Below are positions 1 through 6,223 of a stretch of 7,429 nt of DNA, in pieces. The stretch spans positions 1-7,429 of the forward strand of contig JAGWZS010000090.1 in NCBI GenBank assembly GCA_018971905.1, written 5' to 3'. The position numbers and the translations under genes were made by a program. A model generated the notes under the pieces. That model worked only from the letters and a program-made list of their open reading frames with translations. It was not told the origin of the DNA and ran no database searches. Positions within the stretch are counted from its first letter, which is position 1, and every line of letters begins with the position of its first letter. Origin of the DNA: Rhodospirillales bacterium. GTDB lineage: Bacteria > Pseudomonadota > Alphaproteobacteria > Acetobacterales > Acetobacteraceae.

Positions 1-948
1 ATCCGCCGCACCAGCGCGCGCGGTGGTGACGAAATCCACCAGGATGAAATTCGCCTCGGATGGGGTCACACGCAGCCCGGCCTGTGTCAGGCGCTCGGCA
101 AGGCGGCGGCGTTCAGCGCTGTTGTGGGCGCGGCTCATCTCCAGCCAGCCAGGCTCCGCCAGCGCGGCGATACCCGCCGCTGCGGCGAAATTATTGACGG
201 GAAAGGGCGGGCGCACGCGGTTCAGTACGTCCACAATCGCAGGCGGGGCATAGCCCCAGCCCAGCCGTGCGCCGCCCATGCCGAAAATTTTAGAGAAGGT
301 GCGGGTCATCACCGTGTTTTCGCCTGCATCCACCAGCTTCACCCCGGCATCGTAATCCGCGCGCTCCACATATTCAGAGTAGGCGGCATCGAGCACCAGC
401 AGCACATGCGCCGGCAGGAGGTTGCGCAGCCGTTCCATCTCGCCTTGGCCCAGCATTGTGCCGGTGGGGTTGTTGGGGTTGGCGATGAACACCATCCGCG
501 TGGCGGGAGACACCAGCGCCAGAATTGCGTCCACATCCGTGGTGAGGTCTTTCTCCGGCGCTTTCAGCACAGTGCAGCCGGCGAGCCTGCCGGAAATCTC
601 GTAAATCGAGAATCCGTGCTCGCTCATGATCAGTTCCGTGCCCGGCCCGCCATAGGATTGGATGAGCAGGGTCAGAATTTCATCCGAGCCATTGCCGCAG
701 ACGATCCGTTCCGGGTCGAGGCCAAATTTGGCGCCGATGGCCTGGCGCAGTTTCAGCGCGCCGCCATCGGGGTAGCGGTGCATGGCGGCCCCGGCCCCGG
801 CAATGGCTTGCAGCGCCCCTGGCGGCGGGCCGAACGCGCCCTCGTTGGAAGAAAGCTTGGTGGGTGTCTCAAACCCCGCCAGCTTTGATTCGCCGCCAAC
901 ATAGGCGGCCACGGAGAAAATCTCCGGCCGGGGAACGGGCTTGCTCAC
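1..948 (-). CDS. hisC: Histidinol-phosphate / aromatic aminotransferase, HisC family (3' end beyond window)
   Basis: PLP-dependent fold-type I aminotransferase. HisC converts imidazole-acetol phosphate and glutamate to histidinol phosphate; many alphaproteobacterial HisC-family enzymes also transaminate phenylpyruvate, hydroxyphenylpyruvate or prephenate. Seen: 316 codons without a stop, with [11 protein letters not shown] (residues 31-41), RYPDGG (58-63), GNGSDE (85-90), NPNNPTG (157-163), the PLP-contacting D187 and Y190 in LDAAYSEY, and the Schiff-base lysine K220 in RTFSKIFG. The visible part ends in [10 protein letters not shown]. The family is about 360 residues long, so roughly 45 C-terminal residues lie beyond position 1. 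The start is GTG at 946-948, one base after the upstream chorismate mutase stop; it gives the family's usual N-terminus (KPVPRPEIF). No strong SD is visible, so translational coupling is likely. The chorismate mutase neighbour suggests (inference) a role in phenylalanine/tyrosine synthesis. Family is certain; physiological substrate is not. Confidence 0.93.
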   Translation of the reverse strand, partial: MSKPVPRPEIFSVAAYVGGESKLAGFETPTKLSSNEGAFGPPPGALQAIAGAGAAMHRYPDGGALKLRQAIGAKFGLDPERIVCGNGSDEILTLLIQSYGGPGTELIMSEHGFSIYEISGRLAGCTVLKAPEKDLTTDVDAILALVSPATRMVFIANPNNPTGTMLGQGEMERLRNLLPAHVLLVLDAAYSEYVERADYDAGVKLVDAGENTVMTRTFSKIFGMGGARLGWGYAPPAIVDVLNRVRPPFPVNNFAAAAGIAALAEPGWLEMSRAHNSAERRRLAERLTQAGLRVTPSEANFILVDFVTTARAGAAD

Positions 949-949
949 C

Positions 950-1813
950 TCAGTTTGTCTCGCTGATTGGAATTGCATAGCCCCCAGCCACCTGCGGTGG
1001 TGCATCCAGCCCTGTAATGGCGGCAAGGCGCGGGTCGGCGTCACTCACCAGCCCTTCTACCTCAACCAGCACCAGCAGCCGCGAATCACCAGGCAGGCGT
1101 TTTACCCAAAGAGAGCCGGGCGTGAATCCCGCCGCGGCCACCTGCTCGATAATTCTGGTGCGGGACGAATCGGTATTGAAGCTGAGCAGGATCAACCCGC
1201 GGTCATTGCCGCTGGCATCTGGCGGCATGGCAGCCACCACATAGGCTTCACCCACGGGCAGTCCCTCTGCCCGGTGCGTCCAGAACGGAATTCTGGCGAT
1301 GATGTAGAGCCGCACCTGCCCATTGGCGGCCAGCATCGGCCACCAGCCACCATTTGCGTCGTCCCCCTCGGCCAGCGGTGGCAGCACGGCAAGCTGGGCG
1401 CCGCCTTCACGCGTCAGGTCTGCCAGGGTTTGTGAGGGGCTGTGGTGGCGGCGCACCGGGGTGAGCGGGCCGAAATGCTCGCGGGCCAGGGCAAGCCGGG
1501 TTTCGGCGCCTTCGCCATCGCACACCGCCATGGTTTGCCCGCCTTCGATGATAAGCGCCGCACCAAACATCTCCCGCCAGATGCGCACAACGGCCTGCGC
1601 GGGCCAGGCGCCCTGGTGGCGGGCCAGCAGGCGGCGCAGGATAATGGCTTCCCGCCCGGGGCGGATCTTGATGCCTGTCTTGCCGCCTTCTGATGCCACG
1701 CTTTCCACCACCTTGGCGCGCTGCATCAGCAGGTCGTGAATCTGGTCGTCGATCCCGTCGAGTTCTGCGCGCAATTCGGCCAGGCGCGAGGCTGGGGGGG
1801 AGAGGTCGTTCAT
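950..1813 (-). CDS. Chorismate mutase (AroQ type) with prephenate dehydratase-like and ACT-like C-terminal extension
   Basis: 287 residues. Residues about 8-92 are an all-helical AroQ chorismate mutase domain, which converts chorismate to prephenate. Visible are R15 and R32 with the 17-residue spacing of R11/R28 in the E. coli P-protein, a lysine at 45 or 49, and [12 protein letters not shown] with R54-E55 in the place of R51-E52. Residues about 94-200 resemble one lobe of the prephenate dehydratase fold (AQLAVLPP at 139-146, then [11 protein letters not shown] at 168-178), but I find no TRF-type catalytic motif and the region is too short for both lobes. Residues about 207-266 look like an ACT domain ([15 protein letters not shown], then LLVLVEVEG at 246-254), which in P-proteins binds phenylalanine. 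So mutase activity is likely, dehydratase activity unlikely, and feedback sensing possible (inference). The ATG at 1811-1813 gives MNDLSPP and has GAGG about 14 bases upstream. The reading frame stays open to 2092, but that extension is antisense to metX and has no family similarity. hisC follows after one base. Confidence 0.85.
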   Translation of the reverse strand: MNDLSPPASRLAELRAELDGIDDQIHDLLMQRAKVVESVASEGGKTGIKIRPGREAIILRRLLARHQGAWPAQAVVRIWREMFGAALIIEGGQTMAVCDGEGAETRLALAREHFGPLTPVRRHHSPSQTLADLTREGGAQLAVLPPLAEGDDANGGWWPMLAANGQVRLYIIARIPFWTHRAEGLPVGEAYVVAAMPPDASGNDRGLILLSFNTDSSRTRIIEQVAAAGFTPGSLWVKRLPGDSRLLVLVEVEGLVSDADPRLAAITGLDAPPQVAGGYAIPISETN

Positions 1814-1852
1814 TGCGGCGTTAGATACCTCATCACAAGCCGCCGCGCCATG

Positions 1853-1881
1853 CCGTATCAAAGCGTAGCCCTTCCATACGG
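1853..1881. promoter_or_regulatory. Inverted repeat in the chorismate mutase / metX divergent gap
   Basis: The 84-bp gap between the two divergent start codons (1814-1897) must hold both promoters. It contains CCGTAT at 1853-1858 and its exact complement ATACGG at 1876-1881, separated by 17 bp. As DNA these could be two half-sites on nearly the same helix face. As RNA they would make a small hairpin just upstream of the metX SD (GGGGA, 1886-1890). I see no convincing -35/-10 pair on either strand and no SAM-II riboswitch pattern. Six-base arms in such a gap can arise by chance, so this is weak. Confidence 0.22.
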
Positions 1882-1897
1882 TGATGGGGATTGCACC

Positions 1898-3073
1898 ATG
1901 GGGTTCGCCAGCGCATATGCCCTGATCAGGATGGACCAGCCCTCGGCCAGCACGGATTTTCCGCACCAAAGCGTGACCTTCCCTGAGGGGGTAGCGCTGG
2001 ATTGCGGCCGCGTGCTGCCCAGCGTGACCGTGGCCTACCGGACCTATGGCACCCTCAACGCGGATAAAAGCAACGCTATTCTTATTTGCCACGCCCTCAC
2101 CGGCGACCAGTACGTGGCCGAACAGAACCCAGAAACCGGCCGCCCGGGCTGGTGGAGCAGTGTGGTGGGGCCGGGGGCGGCGATCGACACCGGAAAATAT
2201 TTCGTCATCTGTGCCAACGTATTGGGTGGCTGCATGGGCTCCACTGGGCCGCGCTCACCACATGCGGAAAAACCCGGCGCGCTGTGGGGCACGGATTTTC
2301 CCGTTATCACCATCGACGATATGGTGCGCGTGCAGAAGCGGCTGGTGGAGCATTTCGGCATCAAGAAGCTGTTCGCGGTTGTTGGCGGCTCCATGGGCGG
2401 TATGCAGGTGCTCTCCTGGGCGGTGCAGTTTCCGGAAATGGTGTTCGCCGCCGTGCCCATTGCCACCGCCTATTACCATTCGGCGCAGAATATCGCGTTT
2501 CACGAGATCGGCCGGCAGGCGATCTTCGCTGACCCGTGCTTTCGCCATGGCAATTACTGGGCCGAGGGCGTGCGCCCGGAGCGCGGCCTTGCCGTGGCAC
2601 GGATGACAGCGCATATCACCTATGTCTCCGAGGAGGCGCTAACGCGCAAATTCGGCCGCAAGCTGCAAAATGCCGAGGGGCTTTCCACGCTGGGCGAGCA
2701 GTTCGCGGTGGAGAGCTATCTGCAATATCAGGGCAGTTCCTTCGTGCAGCGTTTTGATGCGAATTCCTATCTCACCATCACCAGGGCGACAGATCTGTTC
2801 GACATGGCGGCCGAACATGGTGGTGCGCTGGCCGACGCCTTTCGTGGTGCGAAGGCGCGGTTTCTGCTTGTCTCGTTCTCGTCAGACTGGCTCTTTCCCA
2901 CCGCGCAGTCGCGCGCCATTGCGCGGGCGCTGAACCACGCGGCGGTGAATGTGTCCTTCGTGGAGGTGCAGTCCGACAAGGGGCACGATGCCTTCCTGCT
3001 GGATGAGCCGGATTTCCACGCCACGCTGCGCGGGTTTCTTGCCGGCTGCGCGGCCCATGCGGGGCTTGCATGA
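1898..3073 (+). CDS. metX: Homoserine O-acyltransferase (homoserine O-acetyltransferase family)
   Basis: Alpha/beta-hydrolase-fold enzyme that acylates L-homoserine, the committed step of methionine synthesis; cytoplasmic. Seen: full length at 391 residues, with [20 protein letters not shown] near the N-terminus, and the catalytic triad S165 in GGSMGGMQ, D330 in SSDWLFP and H363 in KGHDAFLLD. The start is ATG 1898-1900 because GGGGA lies 7 bases upstream. ATG 1931 (380 residues) is possible, but its only purine-rich stretch abuts the codon. ATG 1850 is in frame and less likely. The stop overlaps the metW start (ATGA), so the two are co-transcribed and probably translationally coupled. MetX proteins may use acetyl-CoA or succinyl-CoA; I cannot decide the donor by eye, though acetyl is the default for this family. 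No SAM-responsive riboswitch is apparent upstream. Confidence 0.96.
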   Translation: MGFASAYALIRMDQPSASTDFPHQSVTFPEGVALDCGRVLPSVTVAYRTYGTLNADKSNAILICHALTGDQYVAEQNPETGRPGWWSSVVGPGAAIDTGKYFVICANVLGGCMGSTGPRSPHAEKPGALWGTDFPVITIDDMVRVQKRLVEHFGIKKLFAVVGGSMGGMQVLSWAVQFPEMVFAAVPIATAYYHSAQNIAFHEIGRQAIFADPCFRHGNYWAEGVRPERGLAVARMTAHITYVSEEALTRKFGRKLQNAEGLSTLGEQFAVESYLQYQGSSFVQRFDANSYLTITRATDLFDMAAEHGGALADAFRGAKARFLLVSFSSDWLFPTAQSRAIARALNHAAVNVSFVEVQSDKGHDAFLLDEPDFHATLRGFLAGCAAHAGLA

Positions 3074-3687
3074 GCGGGGAGAAGAAGATTCGCGTTGACT
3101 TGGCATTGATCGCCGGAATGGTGCAGCCGGGCTCGCGGGTGCTGGATGTGGGCTGCGCTGAAGGCCAACTGATCGAGCATCTCACCAGGGTGAAGAACTG
3201 TGACGCACGCGGCATCGAGATTGACATGGAAGAGGTGCAGCGCGCCATCGCCCATGGGCTGCCGGTGATGCAGGGCGATGCCGATACCGAGCTGGTAACC
3301 TACCCGGACCATGCGTTCGATTACGTGGTTCTCTCACGCACGCTGCAGGCGGTGGAAAAGCCGCGCGAGGTGCTGCGCCAGATGTTGCGCATTTCCACCC
3401 ATGCCATCGTCTCTTTCCCGAATTTCGGGCACTGGAATCTGCGGCTGCAATTGCTCACGCGCGGGCGTATGCCAATGACGGCCGGCTGGAACCGCATGTG
3501 GTATGAAACGCCGAACATCCATCCCTGCACCATCAAGGATTTTTTCGCCCTGTGCGAAATGGACGGCTATGTGGTGGAGGATTGGCTGGCGGCGGACGAG
3601 CAGGGGCTGCGCACGCCGTGGCGGCGCTCGCAGCGGCTGGCTAATCTGTTTGGTGAACAGGGGCTGTTTCTGCTCCGCAAGGCGTAA
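3070..3687 (+). CDS. metW: Methionine biosynthesis protein MetW (class I methyltransferase fold)
   Basis: 205 residues, the usual MetW length. The N-terminal half has a class I SAM-dependent methyltransferase-like fold: motif [10 protein letters not shown] at residues 24-32, the acidic strand end GIEID, then [11 protein letters not shown]. The MetW-typical later part follows: [12 protein letters not shown], then [16 protein letters not shown]. MetW is encoded next to metX across proteobacteria and is understood to act with MetX in making acylhomoserine, probably as a partner or activator and not as a methyltransferase of known substrate. The ATG shares its bases with the metX stop, and GGGG at 3061-3064 (5 bases upstream, inside metX) supplies the SD. 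Its stop is 18 bp from the stop of the convergent lipoprotein gene, and I see no T-tract terminator in that gap. Confidence 0.95.
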   Translation: MSGEKKIRVDLALIAGMVQPGSRVLDVGCAEGQLIEHLTRVKNCDARGIEIDMEEVQRAIAHGLPVMQGDADTELVTYPDHAFDYVVLSRTLQAVEKPREVLRQMLRISTHAIVSFPNFGHWNLRLQLLTRGRMPMTAGWNRMWYETPNIHPCTIKDFFALCEMDGYVVEDWLAADEQGLRTPWRRSQRLANLFGEQGLFLLRKA

Positions 3688-3705
3688 CGCGCGCGGCGGC
3701 CTGCT

Positions 3706-4203
3706 TCAGCGGCTGTCCACCAGCATCACTGGTGTCACGCGTACCTGGGCGATGCCCGCGCTCATAATCCCCAGCTCCTCGGCAGCGCCTTCTGAAAGGT
3801 CCAAAATCCGCCGCCCGTGCGGCATGCAGTCATCCACTCGCACCACAATTGATCGACTCGTATCATCCAGCAGTGCCACGCGCACGCGGGTGCCAAGCGG
3901 AATGGTGTGTGAGGCGGCGGTCATGCCCATGCCAGTGAAACGGTCGCCGGTGCAGGTGCGGTGCAGGCCAGGGCCAGCCGTGTACCAGGAGGCGGTGCCG
4001 GTCATCGCCGGGCCATCTGCCACCAGCTCGGGTGCCTGCGGTGGCGGGGCGGGAAGGGAAACCGGGGCCGGAGCGATGCTGGCCTGAGGTGCCACAACTG
4101 GCTGGGTGGCGCAGGCAGAAAGCAGGCCAGCGAGCGAGGCCGCTGTTAAAAGGGGAGATAAGGCGCGGGCCGTCCGGCAAAGCTGAGGGGCGGTCAGTTC
4201 CAT
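3706..4203 (-). CDS. RlpA-like double-psi beta-barrel lipoprotein, probably lacking the lytic transglycosylase residues
   Basis: 165 residues. A lipoprotein signal peptide with R10 and R13, a hydrophobic stretch about 15-28 and lipobox LSAC places the lipidated cysteine at C31. A Pro/Ala-rich linker runs to about residue 65. The rest is an RlpA-type double-psi beta-barrel: GTASWYT (69-75), GDRFTGMGMTAASHTIPLGT (86-105), VRVDDCMP (121-128), ILDLS (133-137). There is no SPOR domain. In Pseudomonas RlpA the catalytic region reads GERFD...TAAH; here the Glu is D87, the Asp is T90 and the His is S98 (His shifted to 99), so glycan cleavage is doubtful. C84 and C126 sit in two loops bordering the cleft and could form a disulfide in the periplasm. 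The start is ATG 4201-4203, which puts the signal peptide at the N-terminus; the frame stays open 38 codons further up but that part is not signal-like. SD is weak (AAAGAA). Confidence 0.85.
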   Translation of the reverse strand: MELTAPQLCRTARALSPLLTAASLAGLLSACATQPVVAPQASIAPAPVSLPAPPPQAPELVADGPAMTGTASWYTAGPGLHRTCTGDRFTGMGMTAASHTIPLGTRVRVALLDDTSRSIVVRVDDCMPHGRRILDLSEGAAEELGIMSAGIAQVRVTPVMLVDSR

Positions 4204-4215
4204 GAATTCTTTGTT

Positions 4216-4235
4216 AGGCACAATTGAGGCAATTG
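4216..4235. repeat. Tandem AGGCA/CAATTG repeats
   Basis: Between the lipoprotein gene and ilvD, AGGCA occurs at 4216-4220 and 4227-4231, and the palindromic hexamer CAATTG at 4221-4226 and 4230-4235, giving an imperfect repeat of about 10 bp phasing. It lies next to the 22-bp palindrome and 13-32 bp upstream of the lipoprotein ATG, so a protein bound here could affect that gene's promoter. No regulator can be named. Confidence 0.4.
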
Positions 4236-4237
4236 CA

Positions 4238-4259
4238 TGGCACAGCCCGGGCTGTGCCA
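4238..4259. promoter_or_regulatory. 22-bp perfect palindrome, candidate operator
   Basis: TGGCACAGCCC (4238-4248) is followed immediately by its exact complement (4249-4259), with no central spacer. It sits in the 157-bp divergent region, 34 bp upstream of the lipoprotein ATG and about 100 bp upstream of the ilvD ATG. A perfect 22-bp palindrome is far beyond chance for such a short region and suggests a dimeric regulator site. As RNA it would be a very stable stem but has no loop bases and no following T-tract, so a terminator is less likely. Each arm begins TGGCAC, like a sigma-54 -24 box, and GC lies at the right distance for -12, but the TT before that GC is missing. The site itself is certain; its function is inferred. 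Confidence 0.6.
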
Positions 4260-4279
4260 CCTGAATCGCGCGCCGCCGC

Positions 4280-4347
4280 ACCCCGTGTGGGGGGTAAGAT
4301 TTTACCTTTCGAGACAACCGGCCTAATTAAGGAAAACGCTTGTTTTC
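4280..4347 (+). promoter_or_regulatory. ilvD leader: candidate promoter and three small dyads
   Basis: A weak promoter fit is TTTACC (4301-4306), 17 bp, TAATTA (4324-4329), which would start the transcript near 4336. Three dyads surround it: ACCCC (4280-4284) with GGGGT (4291-4295); GGTAA (4293-4297) with TTACC (4302-4306), overlapping both the previous arm and the -35; and GAAAAC (4332-4337) with GTTTTC (4342-4347), ending one base before the ilvD SD (GGAG, 4349-4352). The last could be an operator at the start site, or an RNA hairpin affecting ribosome access. I find no leader peptide rich in Ile, Val or Leu codons, so classic attenuation is not supported. The promoter fit is poor at -10. 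Confidence 0.3.
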
Positions 4348-4360
4348 TGGAGACGTTACC

Positions 4361-6205
4361 ATGCCCGCCTATCGTTCCCGTACCACCACCCACGGCCGCA
4401 ACATGGCCGGCGCCCGCGGGCTGTGGCGCGCCACGGGCATGAAAGACTCGGATTTCGGCAAGCCGATCATCGCCGTGGTGAACAGTTTCACCCAGTTCGT
4501 GCCCGGCCATGTGCATCTGAAGGATCTCGGCCAGCTGGTGGCCCGTGAGATTGAGGCGGCAGGCGGCGTGGCCAAGGAATTCAACACCATCGCGGTGGAT
4601 GACGGCATCGCCATGGGGCATGACGGGATGCTCTATTCTCTGCCCTCGCGCGAGCTGATCGCGGATAGCGTTGAATATATGGTCAACGCCCATTGCGCGG
4701 ATGCGATGGTGTGCATCTCCAATTGCGACAAGATCACCCCGGGCATGTTGATGGCCTCGCTGCGGCTGAACATCCCCTCCGTATTCGTCTCCGGCGGGCC
4801 GATGGAGGCCGGCAAGGTGGTGGTGAAGGGCGCCAAGCGCGCGTTGGACCTGGTGGATGCCATGGTCGTGGCTGCTGATGACAGCTACTCGGATGAGGAA
4901 GTGAAGGTCATCGAGCGTTCTGCCTGCCCCACCTGCGGCTCCTGCTCCGGCATGTTCACCGCCAATTCCATGAACTGCCTCACCGAGGCTTTGGGCCTCT
5001 CTCTGCCCGGAAACGGCTCCACCCTGGCCACGCATGCGGACCGTGAGAAGCTGTTCCGCGAGGCGGGGCACTTGATCGTGGATCTGGCTCGGCGCTGGTA
5101 CGAGCAGGATGACGAAACCGCCCTGCCGCGCGGCATCGCCAGCTTCAAGGCGTTCGAAAACGCGATGAGCCTTGATATCGCTATGGGCGGCTCCACCAAC
5201 ACTGTGCTGCATCTGCTGGCCGCAGCCCAGGAAGCCGGGGTGGATTTCACCATGGCGGATATCGACCGGCTTTCCCGCCGTGTGCCGTGCCTGTGCAAGG
5301 TGGCCCCGGCGAAGAACGACGTGCATATGGAGGATGTCCACCGGGCAGGCGGCATCATGTCTATCCTGGGTGAGCTGGAACGCGCCGGGTTGCTCGACAC
5401 TTCGCTGCCCACCGTTCATTCCAAAACTCTGGGCGAGGCGCTGAACCGCTGGGACATCACCCGCACCAATAGCGAGGAGGTGAAACATTTCTTCCGCGCC
5501 GCCCCTGGCGGGGTGCCCACCCAGGTGGCCTTCAGCCAGAGTGAACGCTGGGATGAACTGGATACCGACCGGCAAGGCGGCGTGATCCGCTCGGCTGAGC
5601 ATCCGTTCTCGAAAGATGGCGGGTTGGCCGTGTTGTTTGGTAATCTTGCACCTGAAGGCTGCATCGTGAAAACCGCGGGTGTGGATGAGAGCATTCTCAC
5701 CTTCCATGGCACCGCGCGGGTGTTTGAGAGCCAGGATGCCTCGGTTTCCGCCATTCTGAACGGCCAGGTGAAGGCGGGTGAGGTGGTGGTGATCCGCTAT
5801 GAAGGGCCGAAGGGCGGGCCGGGGATGCAGGAGATGCTGTACCCGACCAGCTATCTGAAATCCAAGGGCTTGGGCAAAGCCTGCGCGCTGATCACCGATG
5901 GCCGTTTCTCCGGCGGCACCTCGGGGCTTTCCATTGGCCATGTTTCGCCGGAAGCAGCCGAGGGCGGGTTGATCGGGCTGGTGGAAACGGGCGATGAAAT
6001 CATCATCGATATTCCCAACCGCGGCATCACGCTGAACGTACCGGAGGCGGTGCTGGCCGAGCGCCGGGCCGCGCAGGACGTCAAAGGATGGAAGCCCGCT
6101 GAGCCGCGCAAGCGCAATGTTACCCCAGCACTGCGGGCCTATGCGGCCATGACCACCAATGCCGCCAAGGGCGCGGTGCGGGATGTAAGTCAAGTTGAAC
6201 GGTAA
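4361..6205 (+). CDS. ilvD: Dihydroxy-acid dehydratase
   Basis: 614 residues, very close to E. coli IlvD (616) in length and sequence style. It dehydrates 2,3-dihydroxy-isovalerate and 2,3-dihydroxy-3-methylvalerate to the 2-keto acids, the common step toward valine, isoleucine, leucine and pantothenate. Seen: N-terminus [32 protein letters not shown] near residue 80, C122 with D123 and K124 in [10 protein letters not shown], and [11 protein letters not shown] with C189, C192 and C195. The late region carries [20 protein letters not shown] and the end is [20 protein letters not shown]. The additional cysteine near residue 49 seen in [2Fe-2S]-type family members is absent; the segment reads [11 protein letters not shown] as in E. 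coli, so an oxygen-labile [4Fe-4S] cluster is expected (inference). The start is ATG 4361 with GGAG 8 bases upstream; an in-frame ATG at 4340 adds seven residues and lacks this spacing. Divergent from the lipoprotein gene and convergent with the acetyltransferase gene. Confidence 0.98.
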   Translation: MPAYRSRTTTHGRNMAGARGLWRATGMKDSDFGKPIIAVVNSFTQFVPGHVHLKDLGQLVAREIEAAGGVAKEFNTIAVDDGIAMGHDGMLYSLPSRELIADSVEYMVNAHCADAMVCISNCDKITPGMLMASLRLNIPSVFVSGGPMEAGKVVVKGAKRALDLVDAMVVAADDSYSDEEVKVIERSACPTCGSCSGMFTANSMNCLTEALGLSLPGNGSTLATHADREKLFREAGHLIVDLARRWYEQDDETALPRGIASFKAFENAMSLDIAMGGSTNTVLHLLAAAQEAGVDFTMADIDRLSRRVPCLCKVAPAKNDVHMEDVHRAGGIMSILGELERAGLLDTSLPTVHSKTLGEALNRWDITRTNSEEVKHFFRAAPGGVPTQVAFSQSERWDELDTDRQGGVIRSAEHPFSKDGGLAVLFGNLAPEGCIVKTAGVDESILTFHGTARVFESQDASVSAILNGQVKAGEVVVIRYEGPKGGPGMQEMLYPTSYLKSKGLGKACALITDGRFSGGTSGLSIGHVSPEAAEGGLIGLVETGDEIIIDIPNRGITLNVPEAVLAERRAAQDVKGWKPAEPRKRNVTPALRAYAAMTTNAAKGAVRDVSQVER

Positions 6206-6223
6206 AGCCCAGAGGCTGCGATT

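Noticed and set aside
124..888. 254-codon plus-strand frame across hisC
   Set aside because: It is the complement of a clear HisC reading frame with all family motifs; composition-driven shadow.
1736..1897. 54-residue N-terminal extension of metX
   Set aside because: It overlaps the divergent chorismate mutase start, exceeds family length, and a proper SD precedes ATG 1898.
1814..2092. 93-residue N-terminal extension of the chorismate mutase frame
   Set aside because: It runs antisense into metX and has no mutase-like sequence; MNDLSPP at 1813 is directly followed by the mutase domain.
3718..3734. CACCAG / CTGGTG hairpin as a terminator for metW
   Set aside because: Only six pairs, within the lipoprotein coding end, with no T-tract on either strand.
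4238..4253. Sigma-54 promoter (TGGCAC with GC 10 bases after GG)
   Set aside because: The -12 box lacks the TT before GC, and the match on both strands follows automatically from the palindrome.
4224..4442. Possible leader peptide upstream of ilvD
   Set aside because: The frame has no run of Ile, Val or Leu codons and overlaps the ilvD start far into the gene; not an attenuator peptide.
4214..6193. 659-codon open frame on the minus strand, entirely antisense to ilvD
   Set aside because: High-GC third positions of ilvD keep the opposite strand free of stops; the translation has no recognisable motif, while ilvD aligns end to end with its family.
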